A stretch of 64,000 nt of DNA, taken from contig NZ_JAFLNM010000002.1 of the NCBI RefSeq assembly GCF_017313275.1, forward strand, positions 124,001 to 188,000, read 5' to 3'. Within the stretch, counting starts at the first letter, position 1, and each line of letters starts with the position of its first letter. The DNA comes from Flagellimonas profundi (GTDB lineage: Bacteria; Bacteroidota; Bacteroidia; Flavobacteriales; Flavobacteriaceae). The notes below the pieces were generated by a model that saw nothing but the letters and a program-made list of their open reading frames with translations, did no database searches and was not told the origin of the DNA. The position numbers and the translations under genes are program-made. Below, piece by piece: positions 25,793 to 32,360 of this stretch.

Positions 25793-26989
25793 TTATTTTA
25801 AGTTATATTCAATATCAGTATTGTTACGTGATAAATTTCTTCCATTGATTAGATTATAAGGGTTTTGATCGTGAAAATTTGCAGTTAATTCATCGTATGG
25901 TGACTGGTAAGATCTATAACCAACCTTTAAAGTTTCTCCATTCAATGTTCTTTCATAAACATGTGTTGGTGCAGGCCAAGAATCATATTCAAAAATTACA
26001 TAAACGGCTATTTTTGCAAATGCACCTGTTTGAAGAATGCCCATATCCCTATTTATAAGTCTTTTATCGCCAACTTCACTATTATTACAGTGGACCAAAA
26101 AACTCCCGTTCCAATAGCATCCTAACCCAGCATTAAATCCGCAATGAGTGCTATATTCCCCAGGGTGTAATGAGTTGGCGGTCACGGCGACAACTTCAAA
26201 TTTAACATCAGCTTTTTCGAGCCATGATTCTTTTTTATCTTTTATTTTAACATATTCCAGTTTTACCCAACTACTACTAGTGCTTCCACCACCACCTCCA
26301 TACGACCCGGAATTATCATCCTCTGGTAAAATATACTTTTGTTCCTCTGGGCTAATGCCTATTACATAAACATCATTTCCCAATGCTTCCGGAATGGGAT
26401 CAGGACCAAAAATGTCTTCTTCGGACAAATCTCTATACTTAAGTTCCAACTGCCCAGTGTCGTTCAATTTGTATCCTTTTACAATTTCTTTCTCTATCTC
26501 TGGGTCATAGCTATTAATCAGGTACAAAGATTCGGTTCCTCTTCCCTCTTTAATTTTCTGTACGTATGGATACCAAGACTCCCCCTCCAAATCAGTAAAA
26601 GCTTTTAGGGAAAACTGAATACTATCATTTGTTGCCCTTAGTCCTTTCGCTACCAGATCTTTGCTAAGTAAATCATCAAAATAAAAAGTACCCAGACCCT
26701 CAATTTTATTTGACTTCTTAACTGACTTTTCATCAAAATCAGGTATTATCCGAAGTGCTTCTTCCATTAATTTTGTAAGATGATAATCTTTGTAGGATAA
26801 TTTCTCTTTTAATTCTGCCTTCTCGATAGCTTCCTTTTCAAAAAGTAAGGAAATGGATTGATTTTGTTCTAAAGGCATATTTTGTTCTTCTTCATTTTCA
26901 CAGGAGACTATCAGTAAAGCCAAAACAAATGTTCCGATTGGAAAAAAGGCATTGCAATCGATTGAGAATTTAATTTTAGAGAATTGCAT
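25793..26989 (-). CDS. two-part lipoprotein of unknown function (unit A)
   Basis: A 398-aa protein with a long lipoprotein signal (LALLIVSC, Cys30). The N-terminal half (~40-220) is helical then mixed. A flexible Gly/Ser linker (SGSYGGGGGSTSSS, near residue 230-243) leads to a C-terminal domain (~245-398) with three close Cys in HCGFNAGLGCYWNGSFLVHC. This could be a disulfide-held surface domain. No family was recognised. It is the first gene of unit A, directly behind leader copy A, and 6 nt before the barrel gene. Probably surface or periplasm exposed. Confidence 0.6.
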   Translation of the reverse strand: MQFSKIKFSIDCNAFFPIGTFVLALLIVSCENEEEQNMPLEQNQSISLLFEKEAIEKAELKEKLSYKDYHLTKLMEEALRIIPDFDEKSVKKSNKIEGLGTFYFDDLLSKDLVAKGLRATNDSIQFSLKAFTDLEGESWYPYVQKIKEGRGTESLYLINSYDPEIEKEIVKGYKLNDTGQLELKYRDLSEEDIFGPDPIPEALGNDVYVIGISPEEQKYILPEDDNSGSYGGGGGSTSSSWVKLEYVKIKDKKESWLEKADVKFEVVAVTANSLHPGEYSTHCGFNAGLGCYWNGSFLVHCNNSEVGDKRLINRDMGILQTGAFAKIAVYVIFEYDSWPAPTHVYERTLNGETLKVGYRSYQSPYDELTANFHDQNPYNLINGRNLSRNNTDIEYNLK

Positions 26990-27009
26990 AAAATAGGTTT
27001 TATAAATAG

Positions 27010-27165
27010 AATTAAGAATTTGTTTCCCTTACCCATTTCAGCGCTGAAAATGGTAAGATTGACTTCAATCTATGTGAAAATTATCTTTCAAAATCTTCTA
27101 AATTCATAGATGTTTCTTTTGTATTGATGTATGATGGTTTTGAGTTGACGGATTGGCAATTATGA
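27010..27165 (-). promoter_or_regulatory. shared leader/promoter region, copy A
   Basis: One of three copies of a ~150-bp segment, each upstream of a unit in the accessory block (others at 30822-30985 and 32072-32235). It contains two boxes 21 bp apart (27124-27134 TTGATGTATGA; 27145-27155 TTGACGGATTG on the plus strand), a conserved AT-rich core with CACATAG, and a near-perfect 30-bp palindrome (27028-27057). The order toward the gene is boxes, core, palindrome, start. A 21-bp period is typical of LytTR-type regulator sites; this assignment is inference. Confidence 0.6.
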
Positions 27166-27168
27166 AGA

Positions 27169-29841
27169 TTACAGTTTATATGAAATCTTAAACATCACAA
27201 TCCTTGGCATTATGGCGGTGGATTGGTCGCTGATCAAATAATCAGAAAAGGAATTCTGCCTTTTAAACCTCACATCAAAAAGATTATTTACAGAGATTTC
27301 AAAACCCCAAGAGCTATCTTCTTGTTGATAGAAGAGTGAGGCATTGGCCACATCAAAAATATTGGTCAAGTTTTGGCCCTCGTTGTTGTATTCGGTTCTT
27401 TCATAATCCGCTTTCAAATGAAGATCATTGAAAAACACATAATCCAGATTTGCAAAAATGCTCGAATTGGTAAAGGTGTTTTTATTCGTAGATGTGATAT
27501 AAACTGAAGGTTTGTGTGTATATCCCAGCTCAATATTGGGCCATTCATCGAAAAACGTCTCTACTTTTCCAGTGGCAGAAATGGAACGTGACAGGTTTTT
27601 GGAAACATTGCTGTTCACCAATTGGAAAAACTCGTTATAGCTCCCCCTACTTTCAAAGCTAAGTTTTACCTTGTTTATACGTTTTCCAAAGCCAAAATTA
27701 GCGTTTAGGGAGTTTTCGGGATGGTTGAACATGGTATAGGCCACAAATTGATTGATACCATCCAATAATACTGTGGCGTTTTTTGCACTTTGGGTTCGTT
27801 CATTAAAGGTCAATCCCAGGTTTAGGTTTAAGCCTCGGAACAAACTAAATTTATAATAGCTCAGGGAATAGGAATGGTTTCTTCCATTTTGTAAATCGGG
27901 TACGCCCAACCCTACGGAATTAAAGGATCTCAACATAAAATTGATTCCCAATTGATCAATGGTCGGAAATTGCATGCGTTGCCGGTATCGAAATCGTATT
28001 TTTTCGCTGCTGTTGAATTCCGCCTCTGCATCAAAAGTTGGCAACAAAACTTGGGTGCTATTGTTTACCGAAAGCTCTTCTTGATCATTGTCCCATATAT
28101 AGTTGTGATAAAATAGTCCTGATTTCACGGTAAAAATCCCTGCCAAGAATTTATATTCCAGTCCTAAAAAAGTATCATTGAACCTATAATCAATATCGTT
28201 TCCAAAGCCATTTTCCGAAAATTCATTTAGGGTTCCATTGGAAAGTCGTTGTCTTTCGTCGCTAATAAAAGCATCAAACTTTGCATTGGTACCGAAAGTT
28301 GTGTAGATATGGTTAAAGTTATTGAGCACCCAATAATCCTTCATCAACAAATCAAATGATGTGGAACGGGTCTCTTTTTGTTGAAAAACTTGATAGAAAT
28401 TATCTTCTTCCAAAGGAATTAAACCTAACAGAAATACTTGGTCTGTTTCCCAGGCATTGTGCGGATTGTTTTTCTGATGGGCTGCGGAAGCCTCTAAACT
28501 AAGCGTCTGTGCCCGAGAAAAACGTTTGCTGTACTCCACATTCTGTTTGAATTCGAGGGCTGAAACATCCTGAAGGGTATTGAAAAAGGTATTCTGATTC
28601 TCACTTTGGGTCAAAATACTACCTTGTCCTTTATTTTCAGTGAGTTTGATAAATGAATTTAGTGTTACATTCTCCTCTCTATTGGGTTCGTGTTCCACCG
28701 TTGCCTTCCCCATCAAAAAGAAATTATCGAAATCATTGACTTCGGTTCTGTCCTCATTAATCAATCCATCAGAGTTGTTGTAGCTATTCAAGGTGTTAGT
28801 TTCCGTTTGTGTACTGCTGCTATTGGCAATCACATAACTATTGATATCCGTTTTGGGCGAGACCGTTTGCCTAAGGTTGAAAGCCCCGAAACGGTTGGTA
28901 TTGGCCTTGAAATCCGTATTGTTCAAGAATTGTGAGAAATCGTCCCTACTCAACGAAAAGTAACCACCGATATCGTCCATGAGCTTGCCAAATCCTCCAT
29001 TAAACTCCAAATAATCGGAAAAGGAGAAACTTTTGACCCCAATATTGTTCAGGTCCCCAATAAAATTCACGTTGGTCTTGGGGCTGTAGTAAAACAGATT
29101 GGGATGCACCAAATATCGGTCTTTGATGCCTCCACCTGCTTCCATATCGCCAAACGTGAATTTCTTTTTGTCCTCCTTTAGTTTGATATTGAGTGCCAGC
29201 TCATCGGAATCCTGTAGTCCTTTGAGATATCCGATTTTATTGTAGTTATCCAACACTTGTACTTGATCCACGGCGTCGGCAGGTATGTTGTTTACGGCGA
29301 GTTTGCTATTGCCCGTAAAAAAGGTCTTGTCCTCCACGAGGACCTTGGTCACTTTTTTGCCCTGGGCAGTCACATTGCCTTCTCGGTCCACCTCTATGCC
29401 GGGCAGTTTTTTAAGTACTTCACGCAGTTTGCGTTCCTCACCGGTAACAAAGGCATCTGTTTGGTACGTAATGGTATCTTCTTTTACTTCTATTGGAATT
29501 TTGTATTCCAAGACCACCTCATCGAGGTCGTTGGTTTTGGGCACCATTGACAGATCTTTGATTTCGTCTTGCAAAGCAGTATACTCAAATGAAAGTTTTT
29601 GGTAGCCGAGATAGCTTACCTCAATGGAGTAGGAAACTTCTTTTTCCAAGCGCAGAACATACTCCCCCTTATCGTTGGTAATAGCAAATTGGGTGCTCTC
29701 GCCATCATTATTTGGGAATGCCAATATATTGGCATTGGCCATTGGTGTGTTGGAATTATCCAAAATAACTCCACTCAGGACGATATTTTGTGCGAACACA
29801 CTGTTAATACATAAAAAAATCAGAAATGTAAGCTGCTTCAA
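27169..29841 (-). CDS. TonB-dependent receptor-like outer-membrane barrel (unit B)
   Basis: An 890-aa protein with a signal peptide ending VFAQ, a carboxypeptidase-regulatory-like domain (residues ~22-105: LSGVILDNSNTPMANANI), a plug-like domain (about 110-230, LREVLKKLPGIEVDREGNV) and a large barrel ending FKISYKL. This is the OMP_b-brl_3 type found beside GLPGLI genes. It starts with TTG at 29841, overlapping the stop of the GLPGLI gene as TTGA. It presumably moves a substrate, perhaps a peptide, across the outer membrane. That is inference. Last gene of unit B. Confidence 0.85.
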   Translation of the reverse strand: MKQLTFLIFLCINSVFAQNIVLSGVILDNSNTPMANANILAFPNNDGESTQFAITNDKGEYVLRLEKEVSYSIEVSYLGYQKLSFEYTALQDEIKDLSMVPKTNDLDEVVLEYKIPIEVKEDTITYQTDAFVTGEERKLREVLKKLPGIEVDREGNVTAQGKKVTKVLVEDKTFFTGNSKLAVNNIPADAVDQVQVLDNYNKIGYLKGLQDSDELALNIKLKEDKKKFTFGDMEAGGGIKDRYLVHPNLFYYSPKTNVNFIGDLNNIGVKSFSFSDYLEFNGGFGKLMDDIGGYFSLSRDDFSQFLNNTDFKANTNRFGAFNLRQTVSPKTDINSYVIANSSSTQTETNTLNSYNNSDGLINEDRTEVNDFDNFFLMGKATVEHEPNREENVTLNSFIKLTENKGQGSILTQSENQNTFFNTLQDVSALEFKQNVEYSKRFSRAQTLSLEASAAHQKNNPHNAWETDQVFLLGLIPLEEDNFYQVFQQKETRSTSFDLLMKDYWVLNNFNHIYTTFGTNAKFDAFISDERQRLSNGTLNEFSENGFGNDIDYRFNDTFLGLEYKFLAGIFTVKSGLFYHNYIWDNDQEELSVNNSTQVLLPTFDAEAEFNSSEKIRFRYRQRMQFPTIDQLGINFMLRSFNSVGLGVPDLQNGRNHSYSLSYYKFSLFRGLNLNLGLTFNERTQSAKNATVLLDGINQFVAYTMFNHPENSLNANFGFGKRINKVKLSFESRGSYNEFFQLVNSNVSKNLSRSISATGKVETFFDEWPNIELGYTHKPSVYITSTNKNTFTNSSIFANLDYVFFNDLHLKADYERTEYNNEGQNLTNIFDVANASLFYQQEDSSWGFEISVNNLFDVRFKRQNSFSDYLISDQSTAIMPRIVMFKISYKL

Positions 29842-30557
29842 TCACCCTGGTTTATTATAGCATTCATTCTCTCATCCATTCTCTTATAATACCCCTCATA
29901 AGACTCTTTAAACACACATTTAGGTTGAATTATTTTTTCCCTTTTATCGAGTGTTATTTTGGATGCGGTGTAAACCACTGATGAAATTCTTAATTCCAAT
30001 ATTACACCTGGTAGACCATTAAACCCAAGAGGTCCAAAACTGTATGGAATATCAGTGGTAAACCATGCTTCTACATCTAATGTTCTTTTACCTTCTTTAC
30101 GAAGCGTTGTGGCCTTGTAACAATTAAAATCACCTATTTGCTTTTGGTAGGCTTCTATTTCCCATTGGTTTTCCTGATCATAGGTTAAGCATACGGGCTC
30201 ACCAGAGCCTTGTTCTGCAACAATCTTTGTGTTGTTTCGCTTATCCATATACCACACTTCCTCTCCATCACATGATACAACTGCTATATTGTATATGTAT
30301 TGTGGTATATCGTCGCTTACCAATTGCTCTTTCATCTTGAACAGAGCTACATCCTTATTAGCCAATAATTCAAATTGAAAATCATCCATTAACAAGATGG
30401 TTTCCTTGACAATATTTTGTGCCTCTTCACTTTCTATTTCCTCTATATCCCTTAATGACTTTATGGTGTACTCCACAACAATATCCGATGTTTCTCCACT
30501 TTGGGCAAAAACGGTAAAAAACAAAAGACCTATGAATACTTGAATTGCACTTTTCAT
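29838..30557 (-). CDS. GLPGLI-family protein (unit B)
   Basis: A 239-aa exported protein (signal ending FAQS). It has the family hallmark SFGPLGFNGLPGVILEL near residue 185, preceded by WYMDKRNNTKIVAEQ and EAWFTTDIPY. GLPGLI proteins are Bacteroidota-specific, often encoded beside TonB-type barrels, and have no proven function. It lies between a small secreted peptide gene (54 bp upstream, with a hairpin) and the barrel gene (4-nt overlap). A paralogue is at 31047-31784. Confidence 0.88.
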   Translation of the reverse strand: MKSAIQVFIGLLFFTVFAQSGETSDIVVEYTIKSLRDIEEIESEEAQNIVKETILLMDDFQFELLANKDVALFKMKEQLVSDDIPQYIYNIAVVSCDGEEVWYMDKRNNTKIVAEQGSGEPVCLTYDQENQWEIEAYQKQIGDFNCYKATTLRKEGKRTLDVEAWFTTDIPYSFGPLGFNGLPGVILELRISSVVYTASKITLDKREKIIQPKCVFKESYEGYYKRMDERMNAIINQGD

Positions 30558-30569
30558 CTTTATGTGATT

Positions 30570-30608
30570 AAAATTCGGAGCCCTAAAATTTAAGGCCCCG
30601 AAAATTTT
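30570..30608 (-). other. hairpin between peptide gene and GLPGLI gene, unit B
   Basis: CGGAGCC (30576-30582) pairs with GGCCCCG (30594-30600) with one G-T pair, and AAAATT/AATTTT extends the stem. It lies in the 54-bp gap between the small peptide gene and the GLPGLI gene. No long T-run follows on the minus strand, so partial termination or mRNA stabilisation is likelier than full termination. Confidence 0.5.
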
Positions 30609-30611
30609 TTG

Positions 30612-30806
30612 TTACAGTCTTCCTTCTATACAACCCACATAGGCCGCTTTGAACAATTTTGAGTCTCCGTTCGCAATTCCTGCAGCAATACTCACACAAG
30701 ACTTTTGTTCCTTAATAACAGTGTCTTCGACTCCAGTAGTGATGTTTGCATTAACCCCCGATATAAGGGATAACGTAAAAAGAATTCCAAAAAATAAACT
30801 TTTCAT
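30612..30806 (-). CDS. small secreted two-Cys peptide (unit B)
   Basis: A 64-aa precursor. The signal peptide (FFGILFTLSLISGVNA, cleavage after residue 20) is followed by a mature part of about 44 aa with two Cys (C37 in QKSCVSIAAG and C59 in YVGCIEG). ATG at 30804-30806 directly follows leader copy B. A similar small gene heads unit C. Both could form a single disulfide after export. Function is unknown: a signal, toxin-like or structural peptide are all possible. Confidence rests on the signal, the leader and the parallel gene order. Confidence 0.65.
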   Translation of the reverse strand: MKSLFFGILFTLSLISGVNANITTGVEDTVIKEQKSCVSIAAGIANGDSKLFKAAYVGCIEGRL

Positions 30807-30821
30807 TTTCTAAAAATTTAA

Positions 30822-30985
30822 TAGGTTAAGAAATAGTTTCTCTTACCCATTTCAGCGCCAAAAATTGTAAGATTGGTGTTAAGCTATGTAAAAATTATCT
30901 TTCAATGCCCTAGAAATTCACGGATGCTTCTTTTGGGTTGATGGATGATGGCATTGAGTTTACGAATTGACAAGTTTTGAGTTTT
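30822..30985 (-). promoter_or_regulatory. shared leader/promoter region, copy B
   Basis: Second copy of the repeated leader, upstream of unit B. Boxes 21 bp apart: 30938-30948 (TTGATGGATGA) and 30959-30969 (TTTACGAATTG). The conserved core has TTACATAGC on the minus strand, and the hairpin spans 30842-30871. The stem keeps pairing through G-T pairs where copy B differs from A. Together with the spacer to 31046 this covers most of the 240-bp gap; nothing else is seen there. Confidence 0.6.
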
Positions 30986-31046
30986 TTGAAAGGAAAAGGC
31001 TTTAAAATACTATCGTTTTTTGCTTTTTCATGAGTTCTCTGAACTT

Positions 31047-31784
31047 CTACCACCCTTCATCCAACCGCGCTTTAACCTTATCCCCTTCCTTTTTGTATTC
31101 TTCCTCGGTCATGGTGTCAATATCCTTTGGCCAATCTATTTTTATATCTTTTTTGGGGTTTAGTTCAATTTTGCCAGCAGTGTAGGTGGCTATGGGCAAT
31201 TTTAGTTCCAAAATAAGGCCAGGCAGGTTGCCCACATAATCCACTGGACCAAAAGAAACCGGGATTTCCGGAGCATACCAAGCTATTATTTCACGGTTTT
31301 TTCCTGCGATTTCTTTTACTAAAACAGCTTTATTACAAATAAACTTTTCAAATTCTTTTTTTTCCTTGGTCAATGTCCAATCTTGTTTTGTTATTTCTGA
31401 CCTTACATTATACTTCCTCCCTTCATAAGAGGTCTGTAATATTTGTTTGCCTTTGGTTAAATTTGTGAAATAGACTCCTTTAGCTATAAGGTACTTTACA
31501 AACTCGTCCAATTCTTTAAAATCGGAAATACTGAGTCCTTTTTGATGTTGGAAAATGCTTTGCTCTTGATTGAAGATGAGCTCCAATTGAATATTCTTAG
31601 CCGCATCGGCGGTCATTCTATGCATTTTTTCTAACTGTGGAGAAGCCTCTTTTTCTTTTACATTTTTATTGTAATAATCCTCCATACTTACATTATAAAG
31701 AATCTTTCCACTAGTAATTTGGGCGAAGATTTGATTCACTCCAAATAGAACAGCAACAATATATATTAGACTATACTTTTTCAT
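31047..31784 (-). CDS. GLPGLI-family protein (unit C)
   Basis: A 245-aa exported protein (signal YIVAVLFGVNQIFAQ). ATG at 31782-31784 is used because the longer reading begins with TTG and adds a poor N-terminus. The family motif is SFGPVDYVGNLPGLILELK near residue 190. It is a paralogue of the unit B protein, similar in length and order of motifs. It follows the small peptide gene of unit C by 70 bp, with a hairpin between. There is no barrel gene in this unit, so the two GLPGLI proteins may share the unit B barrel. Confidence 0.86.
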   Translation of the reverse strand: MKKYSLIYIVAVLFGVNQIFAQITSGKILYNVSMEDYYNKNVKEKEASPQLEKMHRMTADAAKNIQLELIFNQEQSIFQHQKGLSISDFKELDEFVKYLIAKGVYFTNLTKGKQILQTSYEGRKYNVRSEITKQDWTLTKEKKEFEKFICNKAVLVKEIAGKNREIIAWYAPEIPVSFGPVDYVGNLPGLILELKLPIATYTAGKIELNPKKDIKIDWPKDIDTMTEEEYKKEGDKVKARLDEGW

Positions 31785-31798
31785 AACGAATTTTTTAA

Positions 31799-31829
31799 GC
31801 AGTATGCCTGAAAATTTCAAGCATACTGC
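31799..31829 (-). other. hairpin between peptide gene and GLPGLI gene, unit C
   Basis: Perfect 9-bp stem GCAGTATGC (31799-31807) and GCATACTGC (31821-31829). It sits between the small peptide gene and the GLPGLI gene, as in unit B. No T-run follows on the minus strand, so it is not a simple terminator. Confidence 0.5.
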
Positions 31830-31854
31830 CGTTATATGTTTATTGAAGGCATAA

Positions 31855-32058
31855 TTACATCATTTCACATAGAGCTAATGCCACAGTAAATGCTTTTCCT
31901 GCTGCAAATCCATCTCCTGTTTGGTCATAAACATGGTCAGCATAATCAAATGCCATCCCTTCACAATCAGTAGGAATCTTAAGTGTTGCGGCATTCAAAC
32001 TACTAGAGGATAAACCAATAGCAAAAACAATAGTCATTAAAAAAATCACTCTTTTCAT
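31855..32058 (-). CDS. small secreted two-Cys peptide (unit C)
   Basis: A 67-aa precursor. A signal peptide (VIFLMTIVFAIGLSSSSLNA) is followed by about 44 mature residues with two Cys (C32 in PTDCEGMAF and C64 in LALCEMM). ATG at 32056-32058 is used; the longer reading starts inside leader copy C. It shares with the unit B peptide the size, signal, Cys pair and an Ala-rich stretch before the last Cys, but little direct identity. Its neighbours are leader copy C upstream and a GLPGLI gene downstream. Function unknown. Confidence 0.65.
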   Translation of the reverse strand: MKRVIFLMTIVFAIGLSSSSLNAATLKIPTDCEGMAFDYADHVYDQTGDGFAAGKAFTVALALCEMM

Positions 32059-32071
32059 TTTCTGAAATTTA

Positions 32072-32235
32072 TAGGTTAAGAATATGTTTCCCTTACCCAT
32101 TTCAGCGCCGAAAATGTAAGATTGGTGTCAAGCTATGTAGAATTTATCTTTCAAAATTCCCAAAATCCACAGATGCCCCCTTTTGGATTGACGGATAGTG
32201 GTTTTGAATTGACGGATAGAGCAATGTTTTGTTAA
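32072..32235 (-). promoter_or_regulatory. shared leader/promoter region, copy C
   Basis: Third copy of the repeated leader, upstream of unit C, and the one with the most regular boxes: two exact TTGACGGATAG copies at 32188-32198 and 32209-32219, 21 bp apart. The palindrome is at 32092-32120 and the core reads CTACATAGC on the minus strand (32133-32140). The right arm of the hairpin (GCTGAAATGGGTAAG) is identical in all three copies. Confidence 0.65.
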
Positions 32236-32246
32236 GACACCACTTT

Positions 32247-32360
32247 GTTGATGGAGAATTCGCAATGAAGTCCAAAACGGCCATTATGGATGTAGTGTTC
32301 CAAGGTCCGCATTAAAACAACCCATAAAAAGCTTTGGGAAGCCAACGGAGAAGTTGGATT
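32247..32360 (+). pseudogene. decayed duplicate of the gpsA 3' end
   Basis: About 115 bp align with the last part of gpsA (24952-25069). Exact stretches include ACGGAGAAGTTGGATT at the end and AAGTCCAAAACG plus CCATTAT earlier, with small indels between. It has no usable reading frame. It ends on the glpD stop codon (32359-32361). It is best read as what is left of gpsA, or of a gpsA copy, after the 7.2-kb block came between gpsA and glpD. Confidence 0.8.

Noticed and set aside
27010..32235. Repeated leader copies as a CRISPR array or transposon ends.
   Set aside because: Only three copies, kilobases apart, always the same orientation in front of genes. There are no spacers, no cas genes and no transposase.
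25072..32360. Accessory block as an insertion sequence or integrative element.
   Set aside because: No transposase, integrase or clear terminal repeats were found. Only the gpsA remnant and the palindrome hint at an insertion.
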